Counted from the first letter of the stretch, positions 42,201 to 50,758 are shown. The stretch: 64,000 nucleotides of DNA from JABCPE02 sp963506915 (GCA_963506915.1 CAUORE010000004.1:1-64000), one strand, 5' to 3'. Numbers and translations are program-made. The notes: generated by a model not told the origin, from the sequence alone.

Positions 42201-43424
42201 TCAGCCTCTCAGCGCTTCTATTGGTTTGATTTTTGAAGCTCGGTATGCTGGGACAAAGCCTGCCACCGCCCCTGAAATGACTAAACAAACAAATGCTGAA
42301 AATATCGCTCCCCAGCCTACATTTGGGTCTAAAATGAAATATTCTCGTAAATTATTGCCAATCAGCCTCAGCGAAAGAACCCCTAAAATAACTCCAATAA
42401 TCCCCGATAAAACCGTAATTACAATGCTTTCTTGTAAGATAAGAATCACGATGCTTATAGGCCTTGCTCCTATGGCTTTTCGTATTCCTATTTCCAGCGT
42501 TCGTTCTTTCACGATGTAAACCATGATGTTGCTAATGCCAATAATCCCTGCGACAAGCGTCCCAATTCCTATAAAGCCTACAATGATGATGATGACGCTT
42601 AGGAACATGGTTCCGTTTTTCGTATTTTCAGCATTATTAAAAACCCAAATCGCCTGTTCATCCTCTGGCGAAACTTTTTTTCGCTCTTGAAGTTGGTTTT
42701 TTAGCTCTTCTCCGAATTGTATCGCCTCATCAGGAGAGAGTTCCATGTTATAGGTTAGAGAAATTTCAGAAATCGTGTCAGAACTTTTTTTAAGTTGCTG
42801 CATGGTGGTAATGGGAATACTGATGCTTCGCTCTGCCCAGTCACCTTGGTTATCAGAAAAAACACCGATGACTTTGAATATAGTCCCATTGATATCCAGT
42901 TCTTTACCGATGGGATTTCCGTTTTTGATGAGGTCGCGATGCACCATTTTACCGATGACTGCTACATTTCTATTTTCTTTGATATCCGCAGGCGAAAGAT
43001 ACCGCCCATCCAAAACCGTTCTGTTTTTGATGTAGACTTCCTCTTCACCAGCTCCGTTTATGCCGTAGCTGCCGCTTTCTTTGCCGTATTTCACTGTCCA
43101 AAAGGTGGAATATATCGGTGCGGAATATTCTATATTTTCTTTGTTTTCAGTGGTAACTGCCTCTAAATCATTATTATTAAAACTAATGAGCCTATCCGCC
43201 TGAAGTCCAGCATAGGCAAGGGAAGTCCGCCCAGAGGAAATAGAAATCAGGTTTTGTGCGCTTCTGAAACCGTCATTAAAGGCGTTTTTTAGACCAGTCC
43301 CGATTCCAAAAAGAACAATGAAAATGTAAAGTCCCAGCGCTACCGTAAAACCAGAAAGCACTGTCCGAAGCATATTGCTCCGAATAGAACTAAAAATCTC
43401 CTGCCAGCGGTCTAAATCAAACAT
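42201..43424 (-). CDS. MacB/FtsX-type ABC permease, first subunit
   Basis: A 407-residue permease with the same plan as its neighbour: N-terminal helix SNMLRTVLSGFTVALGLYIFIVLFGIG (about 18-44), MacB_PCD periplasmic domain, then the FtsX block IGIGTLVAGIIGISNIMVYIVKERTLEIGIRKAIGA and two further helices ending AGFVPAYRASKIKPIEALRG. The conserved ERTxEIGIR(K/R)A(I/L)GA coupling helix is in both permeases, as expected for contacts with the ATPase. It lies 32 bp after the ATPase gene. Confidence 0.9.
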   Translation of the reverse strand: MFDLDRWQEIFSSIRSNMLRTVLSGFTVALGLYIFIVLFGIGTGLKNAFNDGFRSAQNLISISSGRTSLAYAGLQADRLISFNNNDLEAVTTENKENIEYSAPIYSTFWTVKYGKESGSYGINGAGEEEVYIKNRTVLDGRYLSPADIKENRNVAVIGKMVHRDLIKNGNPIGKELDINGTIFKVIGVFSDNQGDWAERSISIPITTMQQLKKSSDTISEISLTYNMELSPDEAIQFGEELKNQLQERKKVSPEDEQAIWVFNNAENTKNGTMFLSVIIIIVGFIGIGTLVAGIIGISNIMVYIVKERTLEIGIRKAIGARPISIVILILQESIVITVLSGIIGVILGVLSLRLIGNNLREYFILDPNVGWGAIFSAFVCLVISGAVAGFVPAYRASKIKPIEALRG

Positions 43425-43456
43425 CTTTTTTTGTTGGTTTTTATTTAAAAATGTGT

Positions 43457-44146
43457 TTATAAAACAAATTGCTCGATGACTTCATCGCTTTCTATAATGC
43501 CGTCTTTTAGGAAGACATTTCTTTTTGTCTGTGCTGCTACATCAGGCTCATGGGTTACGATGATGATGGTTTTTCCTTGGTTGTTGATTTCCTGCAGAAG
43601 TTTCATAATGTCGTGGGTGGTTTTGCTGTCCAAAGCTCCTGTCGGCTCATCAGCGAGGATAATTCTCGGGTCGGTGATTAAGGCTCTGGCGATGGCTACT
43701 CTTTGTTTCTGTCCTCCCGAAAGCTCGTTTGGAAGGCGGTTTGCCCAGTCTGCAAGACCCACTTTTTCCAAATAATCTAAGGCTCTTTGGTTTCGTTCTT
43801 TTCTGCTTACATTTTGATAATAGAGCGGAAGAGCTACATTTTCCAAAGCGGTTTTATAACTGATGAGGTTAAACGACTGAAACACAAATCCTAGAAACCT
43901 AGAGCGGTATTCTGCGGCTTTAGTCTCGTTGAGATGTTCTATGGGAATGCCGTCCAGCTCGTAGATTCCGCTGTCTTTTTGATCCAAAATCCCGATGATG
44001 TTCAGCAGGGTAGATTTTCCAGAACCTGATGAACCCATGATGGATACGAACTCGCCTTCTGAAATATCCAGATTGATTCCCTTCAAAACATGAAGTTTGG
44101 ATTTTCCGATATCGTAGGATTTTTGTAAATCTTTAATAAAAACCAT
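43457..44146 (-). CDS. ABC transporter ATP-binding protein of the MacB/LolD type
   Basis: A 229-residue ATPase. Walker A is GSSGSGKST (38-46), the Q-loop is FVFQSFNLISYKTALENV, the signature LSGGQKQRVAIARAL, Walker B IILADEPTGALDSKT, and the H-loop IIIVTHEPDVA. The opening FIKDLQKSYDIGKSKLHVLKGINLDI is typical of LolD/MacB ATPases. It is the first gene of an operon with two permeases, an adaptor and a zinc-ribbon gene. A divergent palindrome with promoter boxes lies 33 bp upstream. Confidence 0.93.
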   Translation of the reverse strand: MVFIKDLQKSYDIGKSKLHVLKGINLDISEGEFVSIMGSSGSGKSTLLNIIGILDQKDSGIYELDGIPIEHLNETKAAEYRSRFLGFVFQSFNLISYKTALENVALPLYYQNVSRKERNQRALDYLEKVGLADWANRLPNELSGGQKQRVAIARALITDPRIILADEPTGALDSKTTHDIMKLLQEINNQGKTIIIVTHEPDVAAQTKRNVFLKDGIIESDEVIEQFVL

Positions 44147-44178
44147 ATGAATTTATTTAAACAACAGCAACATTTCTG

Positions 44179-44197
44179 ACAAATTTAGTAAATTTGT
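44179..44197. promoter_or_regulatory. palindrome carrying divergent -7 boxes for the exporter operon and the TolC-side genes
   Basis: A perfect palindrome ACAAATTTA-G-TAAATTTGT. The two halves are TAAATTTG in each orientation, an exact TAnnTTTG for the leftward ATPase operon (44180-44187) and for the rightward small genes (44189-44196). No -33 element is evident for either. Confidence 0.4.
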
Positions 44198-44288
44198 GAT
44201 AAATATTCATTAAAGAATAAAAATCTTAAACAAAAAATAGTTTTTTACAAGAAAAATTCTGATATTAGCCAAGAAAAAAGGTAAAATA

Positions 44289-44426
44289 ATGGAAGCAACA
44301 TTTGAGAAACTAATTTCTTATATTAGTAAAAACCCGCGAACCGTAACAAAAATAGTGGCTCTAGTTTTCTTTTTGTATTTTCTAGGATACAAAATAGGAA
44401 AAACGATGGCATTGCTTGATAGATAA
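44289..44426 (+). CDS. 45-residue single-helix membrane microprotein
   Basis: An unannotated small gene: MEATFEKLISYISKNPRTVT, then a transmembrane helix KIVALVFFLYFLGYKIGKTM, ending ALLDR. It is 45 residues. Rightward transcription from the palindromic -7 box at 44189 would cover it and the following genes. Support comes from a proper ATG, a plausible amphipathic head and helix, and two more small genes and a TolC-like gene downstream. The function is unknown; it may be an exporter accessory, but this is a guess. Confidence 0.5.
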   Translation: MEATFEKLISYISKNPRTVTKIVALVFFLYFLGYKIGKTMALLDR

Positions 44427-44437
44427 TTAAAAAAGAT

Positions 44438-44536
44438 ATGAAAAAGAAAGTTTTATACACCATATTGCGTGTTTTAGTAATAGTTTTTGTGCTTGGAGCT
44501 GTTGCAGAGTCTTTTGGGCGAAGCATAAGAGGTTAG
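44438..44536 (+). CDS. 32-residue membrane microprotein
   Basis: A second small gene, 11 bp after the first: MKKKVLYTILRVLVIVFVLG, then AVAESFGRSIRG. It is one hydrophobic helix with a basic head and a polar tail. At 32 residues it could be chance, but the ordered run of small frames on the same strand between the divergent promoter and the TolC-like gene supports it moderately. Confidence 0.4.
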   Translation: MKKKVLYTILRVLVIVFVLGAVAESFGRSIRG

Positions 44537-44562
44537 TCAGAAATATTTTTAAAAATCATATT

Positions 44563-44859
44563 ATGAAAATAAAATATATTGTATTAACTGTAATTGTTGT
44601 AGCTGTTTCATTTATAGGTTATTCCTATTATCAATCTAATAAAAATAACGATAAATACATAGAATTTGAAAAACAAGCTCAAAATGATATAAAAAACAAT
44701 AAAAAGAAATATTATCATTTCGGATTCGTTCCTATGAATAAGCAGAATGATTTATATGATGTGCTTGATAAAAATAATGTTCAAATCATTAATATGGACT
44801 GCGCTGCTATCCCAGAATTGGTTCATTATAATGATTTGATACTGAGTAGTATAAAATAA
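44563..44859 (+). CDS. 98-residue membrane-anchored protein of unknown function
   Basis: MKIKYIVLTVIVVAVSFIGYSYY is one N-terminal helix (signal anchor), followed by a Lys/Asn-rich soluble part (KYIEFEKQAQNDIKNNKKKYYHFGFVPMN) and VQIINMDCAAIPELVHYNDLIL. I do not recognise a family. The product would be anchored in the inner membrane with its soluble part in the periplasm. Its stop lies 4 bp before the TolC-like ATG, so the two are probably translated together. Confidence 0.6.
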   Translation: MKIKYIVLTVIVVAVSFIGYSYYQSNKNNDKYIEFEKQAQNDIKNNKKKYYHFGFVPMNKQNDLYDVLDKNNVQIINMDCAAIPELVHYNDLILSSIK

Positions 44860-44863
44860 AAAT

Positions 44864-46195
44864 ATGAGAATTTATAAAATTATTTTCCTTGTTTTTTTCT
44901 TTTCTTTTTCTGTGGTTAATGCTCAGAAAAAGTGGACATTGCAGGAGTGTATACATTACGCTTTTGAGCATAATCTGCACATTAAACAGAGCAGACTGGA
45001 AAAAACCAATCAAGAAAATAATCTAAAAACAGCTAAAAAAGAGCGTATTCCAAGCGTTTCTGCAACGGTTAGCAATACAGCTAATTTTGGACAAAATCAA
45101 GATGTTTTTGGGAACCACCGAAGAAATGATAATTTTAATAATTCTGTGAACATCGGTGCAAGTGTGACCCTCTACAACGGAAGCCGACTGGAAAAACAAA
45201 TTCAAAAATCTCAGTATGAGGTGGAAGCCAGCACCTATGATTTGGAAAGGATAAAAAGCGATATTTCCCTTCAGATAGCCCAGCAGTATTTGAATATTTT
45301 GCTCAATAGAGAAGTGGAAAATATCAATAAATCCGCCTATGAAAACGCACAAAAAGTCTACGAAAAAGCCCAAATAACCACCAAAGTAGGGACAACTTCC
45401 CAAACGGTTTTGGCGGAAGCAAACGCCTCTATGGCAAGGGAATATCAAAATATGAAATCAGCGGAAGTAAATACCAAAAATGCACTGTTTTCATTGGCTT
45501 TACTGCTTCAGTTGGAAGATTATAAGGACTTTGATGTAGCGGGCTGGGATGTGGCAGAAAATGTAGAAAAGACGGATTTTTCGGTAAGTGAAATTTTGGA
45601 AAAGGCTTACAGCTGGCATCCGCAGATAAAGGGAGCAGAAGCGAGAATAAAAGCCTCTGAAATGCAGACAAAAATAGCAAATACAGGGTTCCTTCCGTCC
45701 ATTACAGCCAGCGCGGGCGTTGGGACATTTTATTTCAATTCGTTTAATAATGATGGTGGTAGAAATTTCGGTCAGCAGTATAAGGACAATTTCGGTCAGC
45801 AAATAGGACTTAGCGCAAACATTCCTATTTTTAACAAAGGAATTACAAAAATACAAGTAGAACAGGCTAAAATAAATGAAGATATAGCCAAAAACAACCT
45901 GCAGCAGCAGAAACAAGAGCTTTTACAAAATATCCAAAAAGCAGAATATACAGCAGAAAATAATTTTGAGGTTTATAAATCTGCGGTGGAAGCAGAGAAA
46001 AGCTCAAAACTGGCATTGGATTTCATGGAAAAGAGCTATCAGGCAGGGAAATCATCTATCTACGACCTAAATACAGCGAGAAACAATTATGTAAATGCCC
46101 AAGGTGCGGCAGCTCAGGCGAAATATAATTATTTATATCAAGTCAAGCTGCTGGAGTTTTATGCAAAAGGTTCTTTGGTTGGACATTCAGAATAG
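44864..46195 (+). CDS. TolC-like outer-membrane efflux channel
   Basis: A 443-residue outer-membrane efflux protein. Signal MRIYKIIFLVFFFSFSVVNAQ is followed by KKWTLQECIHYAFEHNLHIKQSRL, the usual opening of TolC-family proteins in Bacteroidota (W-x-L-x-x-C-x-x-x-A). Two long coiled-coil repeats follow (about 100-210 and 300-410, with SLALLLQLEDY and KSSKLALDFMEKSYQAGKSSIYDL). It lies divergently from the ABC operon and should form the outer-membrane part of the same exporter. It is the last gene of the rightward run and ends in a terminator. Confidence 0.88.
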   Translation: MRIYKIIFLVFFFSFSVVNAQKKWTLQECIHYAFEHNLHIKQSRLEKTNQENNLKTAKKERIPSVSATVSNTANFGQNQDVFGNHRRNDNFNNSVNIGASVTLYNGSRLEKQIQKSQYEVEASTYDLERIKSDISLQIAQQYLNILLNREVENINKSAYENAQKVYEKAQITTKVGTTSQTVLAEANASMAREYQNMKSAEVNTKNALFSLALLLQLEDYKDFDVAGWDVAENVEKTDFSVSEILEKAYSWHPQIKGAEARIKASEMQTKIANTGFLPSITASAGVGTFYFNSFNNDGGRNFGQQYKDNFGQQIGLSANIPIFNKGITKIQVEQAKINEDIAKNNLQQQKQELLQNIQKAEYTAENNFEVYKSAVEAEKSSKLALDFMEKSYQAGKSSIYDLNTARNNYVNAQGAAAQAKYNYLYQVKLLEFYAKGSLVGHSE

Positions 46196-46219
46196 ATTTT
46201 GAAAAAAATATTTAAAACA

Positions 46220-46254
46220 AAAATCCATAAAACCAATTAGTTTTATGGATTTTT
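46220..46254. terminator. terminator between the TolC-like gene and fumC
   Basis: Arms AAAATCCATAAAAC and GTTTTATGGATTTT form a perfect 14-bp stem flanked by A and T runs, so it may serve both converging genes. Confidence 0.87.
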
Positions 46255-46272
46255 ATAGTTTAATTAAAAAAC

Positions 46273-47655
46273 TTAAATCATATCTTTAGGATTGACCCAG
46301 CTGTCAAACTCTTCGCCAGTGAGCATTCCTGAATTTATAGCCTCTTCTCTTAGGCTTGTTCCGTTGTTATAAGCGGATTTAGCGATTTTTGCGGCATTTT
46401 CGTAGCCTATGTGAGGATTTAGCGCTGTGACCAGCATTAGTGAATTTTCTAATAAACTTTTGATTTTTAATTCATTAGGAAGTATTCCTGATACGCAGTG
46501 TTCATCGAACGAAATACAAGCATCCGCAAGAAGCTGCGCCGATTGTAGAAAATTGTAAGCCATCACAGGTTTGAAAACATTCAGCTCAAAATGTCCTTGC
46601 GTTCCTGCAAAAGAGATAGTAGTATCATTCCCAAGAATTTGGGCGCAGACCATAGTAACTGCCTCTGGCTGAGTGGGATTCACTTTTCCTGGCATGATGG
46701 AAGAACCTGGTTCGTTTTCTGGAATGAAAATTTCTCCAATGCCACTCCTAGGGCCAGAAGCCATCATTCTGATATCTTGGGCTATTTTAAATAATGAAAC
46801 CGCGATTTGTTTCAGTGCGCTGTGGCTTTCTACGATGGCATCATGAGCAGCAAGAGCTTCAAATTTATTCGGAGCCGTGATGAACGGAAGCCCTGTAAAT
46901 TCGGAGATGTATTTCGCGACTTTTGTGTCGTAGTTTTTAGGGGCGTTGAGTCCTGTTCCTACGGCAGTCCCTCCCAGCGCCAGCTCTCGAAGGTGTTCCA
47001 GCGTGTTTGATAGGGCTTTTAGTCCGTAATCCAGCTGTGCTGCATACCCAGAAAATTCCTGTCCAAGGGTTAGAGGAGTGGCGTCCATTAGGTGGGTTCT
47101 TCCTACTTTGATGATGTCTTTGAAATCTTCTGATTTTTTAGCTAAAGAATCTCTTAGTCGTTCTACGGCAGGAAAGGTTTTTTCTACTAATTTTTTGTAC
47201 GCCGCGATGTGCATAGCGGTAGGGAAAGTATCGTTGGAAGACTGGGATTTGTTCACATCATCATTTGGATGAATAGAAGATTTTTCGCCCAAAGTTCCGC
47301 CGTTTAAGACATGAGCTCTGTTGGAGATTACTTCATTTATATTCATGTTTGACTGAGTTCCAGAGCCAGTCTGCCAGATAACCAAAGGAAACTGGTCGGA
47401 AAGTTTTCCAGATAGAATTTCGTCACAGACTTGGGCTATTAAATCTCGTTTTTCCAAAGGAAGTACGCCTAAATCACAGTTGGCATAGGCAGCAGCTTTT
47501 TTTAGGTATGCAAACGCTTCTATGATTTCTCTGGGCATGGAGCCTTCCTCACCGATTTTAAAATTGTTTCTAGAGCGCTCAGTTTGTGCTCCCCAGTATT
47601 TCTCAGCTGGGACCTGCACCTCTCCCATAGTGTCTTTTTCTATTCTGAAATTCAT
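46273..47655 (-). CDS. fumC: class II fumarate hydratase
   Basis: About 460 residues from the ATG at 47655 (MNFRIEKDTMGEVQVPAEKYWGAQT). A frame extension of 11 codons upstream is not needed and would run into the promoter. The fumarase/argininosuccinase signature GSSIMPGKVNPTQ is present, as are SGTQSNMNINEVISNRA-type fumarate binding (TGSGTQSNMNINEV) and HPNDDVNKSQSSNDTFPTAMHIA. It hydrates fumarate to malate in the TCA cycle. The gene is convergent with the TolC-like gene and divergent from the phosphodiesterase gene. Confidence 0.96.
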   Translation of the reverse strand: MNFRIEKDTMGEVQVPAEKYWGAQTERSRNNFKIGEEGSMPREIIEAFAYLKKAAAYANCDLGVLPLEKRDLIAQVCDEILSGKLSDQFPLVIWQTGSGTQSNMNINEVISNRAHVLNGGTLGEKSSIHPNDDVNKSQSSNDTFPTAMHIAAYKKLVEKTFPAVERLRDSLAKKSEDFKDIIKVGRTHLMDATPLTLGQEFSGYAAQLDYGLKALSNTLEHLRELALGGTAVGTGLNAPKNYDTKVAKYISEFTGLPFITAPNKFEALAAHDAIVESHSALKQIAVSLFKIAQDIRMMASGPRSGIGEIFIPENEPGSSIMPGKVNPTQPEAVTMVCAQILGNDTTISFAGTQGHFELNVFKPVMAYNFLQSAQLLADACISFDEHCVSGILPNELKIKSLLENSLMLVTALNPHIGYENAAKIAKSAYNNGTSLREEAINSGMLTGEEFDSWVNPKDMI

Positions 47656-47675
47656 GATAATAATTTTATTTGTCA

Positions 47676-47703
47676 CAAATTTACTCAAAACTTTTTACCT
47701 TTG
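47676..47703. promoter_or_regulatory. divergent -7 boxes of fumC and the phosphodiesterase gene
   Basis: CAAATTTA at 47676-47683 is TAAATTTG on the minus strand, 20 bp before the fumC ATG. TACCTTTG at 47696-47703 points right, 19 bp before the ATG at 47723, with a TTTG at 47669-47672 as a possible -33 element. Confidence 0.5.
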
Positions 47704-47722
47704 TGGAAATTTAAATTTAACA

Positions 47723-48979
47723 ATGAAGAAAATTTTATTCATCTGGATTAGTCTCTTTTTTCTAACTTCTTGTAAGAATAATGTGCTGGTAAATAAGCCA
47801 TCAGAGAAACAATATGTTTTGCTGGTTTCTTTTGATGGATTCAGGTATGACTATCCAGAGAAATTTAATTTAGAAAACTTTAAAAAACTGAAAGAAAAAT
47901 CCTCCTATGCAAAAGGAGTCATTCCTAGTTTTCCGAGCAAAACCTTTCCTAACCACTACACTATAATTACGGGAATGTACCCAGGTAACCATGGGCTAGT
48001 GGATAATATGTTTTATTCTCCAACAGAGGACAAAATCTATTCTATCCCAAATAGAGAAGCCGTACAAAATCCTAATTTCTATGGAGGAATGCCGCAGTGG
48101 CAGTGGCTTCAGAAGCATGGAATGAAGACTGCTTCCTATTTTTGGGTGGGTTCAGAGGCGCCTATACAAGGCGAATATCCTACCTATTGGAAACAATATG
48201 ATTCTAATGTGCCTTACACCGAAAGAATTCAGCAGGTGATGAATTGGTTTAGGCTTCCAGAGTCGGAAAGACCGCGATTTGTGACACTTTATTTTGAATT
48301 TGTGGATACTGCGGGACATCAGACAGGGACAAATTCCGAAAAACTAAAACAAGAATTACAGCTGGCAGATGAGCTTTTGGGGCAAATCATGCAAGGTGTG
48401 GAAAATCTAGATCTGCCAATCACTACCATCATCACGGCTGACCACGGAATGATAGATATGACAAGCGAAAAAGGGAAAATAATCATCACCGAAAGCCTTG
48501 AAAATAAACTAAAAGACAAAGCCGATATGATAAACAATGGTATGCACTGCCAAGTTTATCTAAAAAATAAAAACCAAAAAGAGGAAGTCTATCAAGAAAT
48601 AAAACAATATTTCGCAGGGAACAGCCATGTGAAAGTGTATAAAAAAGAAGAAACACCGAAAAAATGGCATTATAGAAACCACAAAAATATAGGCGATATT
48701 TTGATTATTACCGATGCGCTGTACTATATGGTAAAAAGCGAAAAAGACTTTTTAGCAAATAGAAAAGGCATCTGGGGAACTCATGGATATGACCCGTATG
48801 TGACACCAGAAATGATGGCGATTTTCTATGCTTTTGGGAATAAAATCAAAGAAAATAACGAGATAAAACCTTTTGAAAATATACACATTTATCCATTTAT
48901 CAATTATATTTTAGGAGTAGAAAATCCTAAAAATATAGATGGAAAAACCAAGGTTCTGACACCAATTCTTAAAAAATAA
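47723..48979 (+). CDS. phosphodiesterase / alkaline phosphatase superfamily lipoprotein
   Basis: A 418-residue lipoprotein of the nucleotide pyrophosphatase/phosphodiesterase (NPP-like) family. The start ATG 47723 gives signal MKKILFIWISLFFLTSC (Cys17); longer frames reach into fumC and are rejected. Metal and nucleophile motifs are SFDGFRYDY (Asp38), PSFPSKTFPNHYTI (Thr74 nucleophile), TIITADHGMID and the late GTHGYDP. The ETT region GSEAPIQGEYPTYW is family-like. It should hydrolyse phosphodiester or pyrophosphate bonds in nucleotides or lipids at the cell surface or periplasm. The exact substrate is unknown. Confidence 0.88.
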   Translation: MKKILFIWISLFFLTSCKNNVLVNKPSEKQYVLLVSFDGFRYDYPEKFNLENFKKLKEKSSYAKGVIPSFPSKTFPNHYTIITGMYPGNHGLVDNMFYSPTEDKIYSIPNREAVQNPNFYGGMPQWQWLQKHGMKTASYFWVGSEAPIQGEYPTYWKQYDSNVPYTERIQQVMNWFRLPESERPRFVTLYFEFVDTAGHQTGTNSEKLKQELQLADELLGQIMQGVENLDLPITTIITADHGMIDMTSEKGKIIITESLENKLKDKADMINNGMHCQVYLKNKNQKEEVYQEIKQYFAGNSHVKVYKKEETPKKWHYRNHKNIGDILIITDALYYMVKSEKDFLANRKGIWGTHGYDPYVTPEMMAIFYAFGNKIKENNEIKPFENIHIYPFINYILGVENPKNIDGKTKVLTPILKK

Positions 48980-48986
48980 TACATGA

Positions 48987-49018
48987 AAAAAGAGATGCTT
49001 TTGGGGCGTCTCTTTTTG
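48987..49018. terminator. bidirectional terminator after the phosphodiesterase gene
   Basis: Arms AAAAAGAGATGC and GCGTCTCTTTTT (one G-U) with A and T runs serve this gene and the converging DtxR-like gene. Confidence 0.82.
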
Positions 49019-49022
49019 TTTG

Positions 49023-49676
49023 TTAGATTTTCTGCACTAAAATTTTATCACAAACCATTTTGCTGAGCGTTTCGGTTTTTCCATCAAACTCTATTTTCAT
49101 CGATTGGTCAAATTTTTCTACTTCTAAAATTTTTAGCTCAGAATTTAAACTCAGACTTCTATGATTTAGGTAAGTCAAAAACTCATCCGAGGAATCTATT
49201 ACTGCTGAAAGAATGACAGTCTCTCCAGCTTTGCACTCGCTTAGTTTTGTCAGGTTTTGCTGGATGATGTTTCCCTGTTTGTCAGGAATAGGTTCACCAT
49301 GTGGGTCCACTTTTGGGTAGTTCAGCAGTTCATCCATTTTATCAAAGAAAATCTCGGAATGGATGTGTTCCAGCTGTTCTGCGATTTCATGAACGACCTC
49401 CCAGCCGAAGCCCATTTTTTCTACTAAAAACATTTCGGTCAGCCTGTGTTTTCTCACCACATGAGCGGCTTCTTTCTTCCCTAATGCTGTGATTTTTATA
49501 GGTTTGTAGCTTTCGTAGATGACCCAGTTTTTCTGAGAAAATTTTTTCATCATGCTGTTTACGCTGGGCATTTTTATGTTGAGCATTTTGCTTAACTCAT
49601 TGACTGTGAAAGTGTCATCTTTGTCAATAAGATGGAAAATAGCTTTTAGATAGTTTTCTTCATTGAGTGATTTCAT
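49023..49676 (-). CDS. DtxR/MntR-family metal-dependent transcriptional regulator
   Basis: About 217 residues from the ATG at 49676 (MKSLNEENYLKAIFHLI). The N-terminal winged helix (1-65) includes TVNELSKMLNIKMPSVNSMMKKFS. The metal and dimerisation region (70-145) has KEAAHVVRKHRLTEMFLVEKMGFGWEVVHEIAEQLEHIHSEIFFDKM with several His/Glu ligands. A C-terminal FeoA/SH3-like domain (about 148-217) follows. It senses Mn2+ or Fe2+ and represses uptake genes. No transporter gene lies beside it. A palindrome 40 bp upstream is a candidate operator. Confidence 0.9.
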   Translation of the reverse strand: MKSLNEENYLKAIFHLIDKDDTFTVNELSKMLNIKMPSVNSMMKKFSQKNWVIYESYKPIKITALGKKEAAHVVRKHRLTEMFLVEKMGFGWEVVHEIAEQLEHIHSEIFFDKMDELLNYPKVDPHGEPIPDKQGNIIQQNLTKLSECKAGETVILSAVIDSSDEFLTYLNHRSLSLNSELKILEVEKFDQSMKIEFDGKTETLSKMVCDKILVQKI

Positions 49677-49715
49677 AATCAGTATAAACCTTGGCAAATC
49701 TAACGATTATTTTTT

Positions 49716-49731
49716 TAATCACAAATGATTA
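49716..49731. promoter_or_regulatory. candidate operator upstream of the DtxR-like regulator
   Basis: A 16-bp palindrome TAATCA-CAAA-TGATTA lies between the regulator gene and menA, 39 bp before the regulator start. Autoregulation is inferred from position only. Confidence 0.35.
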
Positions 49732-49794
49732 TCTTTACACAAATTTTAGGTGAAAAAAGGAAATAAATAAAGATTTATTTTCAGTGATTAAGGT

Positions 49795-50733
49795 ATGAAG
49801 AAAGGAATATTTATTTGGCTTCAGGCAGCGCGGTTGAGAACATTGCCGCTATCCGTGAGCGGCATTATTATGGGAGCTTTTATTGCCCGCTGGCGATTGG
49901 TTCAGGAAGGTGGATTTTGGGATTATAGGGTTTTCCTTTTGGCTTTGCTTGTTACGATGCTTTATCAGATTTTGTCTAATTTTTCTAATGATTATGGGGA
50001 TGGGACAAAGGGAACGGATGATTTCCGTGATGAAAAAGCAGAGAGCAGAGCGGTGGCGTCAGGGAAAATTTCAGCAGAGCAAATGAAAAAAGTAGTGATT
50101 TCGTTTGCGGTTTTGTCTGCGCTGGCGACAGCGGCTTTGCTTTATTTGGCGTTTTTTCCTGATTTTATTACGGAATTTTGGGTTTTTATCGGTTTGGGGA
50201 TGATGAGTATCTGGGCAGCGATAAGCTATACAATCGGCAAGAAACCTTATGGATACTTAGGTTTGGGGGATATTATGGTTTTTATTTTTTTTGGATTGGT
50301 GTCCGTAGGCGGGAGCTATTTTCTTTTTACTAAAACATGGAATTGGGATATTTTGCTTCCTGCTTCTGCGGTAGGCATGTTGTCCGTATCGGTGCTGAAT
50401 CTCAATAACATGAGGGATATGGAAAGCGACCAAAAGGCTGGAAAAAAAACGGTTGCGCAGTGGCTGGGATTTAGATATGCGATGATTTATCAGATTGTTC
50501 TCATGCAGTTGCCGCTGATTTTTATTCTTGTTTTTTTAATGAAAAACAATCTCCATGCACAGGGGAAATATTACGCTTTTATTGTGATGATTTTATTTTT
50601 TCCGATGGCTGCACTCCGCCGAAATATTATGAAAGTAAAATCACCTAATGAGCTAGACCCATTCCTGAAACAAGTAGGGATAATTACCCTTATGATGGCA
50701 GTTTTGGTGGCTTTGGGATTAAATTATTTTTAA
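49795..50733 (+). CDS. menA: 1,4-dihydroxy-2-naphthoate polyprenyltransferase
   Basis: A 312-residue membrane enzyme of the UbiA family, attaching the prenyl chain to dihydroxynaphthoate for menaquinone. The first aspartate motif is NFSNDYGDGTKGTDD (about 61-75), and the second, NMRDMESDQKAGKKTVA, is near 204-220. About eight hydrophobic helices are present. The opening FIWLQAARLRTLPLSVSGI is typical of MenA. The MBL-fold gene follows after 25 bp. Confidence 0.94.
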   Translation: MKKGIFIWLQAARLRTLPLSVSGIIMGAFIARWRLVQEGGFWDYRVFLLALLVTMLYQILSNFSNDYGDGTKGTDDFRDEKAESRAVASGKISAEQMKKVVISFAVLSALATAALLYLAFFPDFITEFWVFIGLGMMSIWAAISYTIGKKPYGYLGLGDIMVFIFFGLVSVGGSYFLFTKTWNWDILLPASAVGMLSVSVLNLNNMRDMESDQKAGKKTVAQWLGFRYAMIYQIVLMQLPLIFILVFLMKNNLHAQGKYYAFIVMILFFPMAALRRNIMKVKSPNELDPFLKQVGIITLMMAVLVALGLNYF

Positions 50734-50758
50734 GAAAAAAATTAAAAAATATAAGATT

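Noticed and set aside
47522..47722. A 67-codon N-terminal extension of the phosphodiesterase gene.
   Set aside because: It would overlap fumC and both promoters, and the ATG at 47723 gives a perfect lipoprotein signal.
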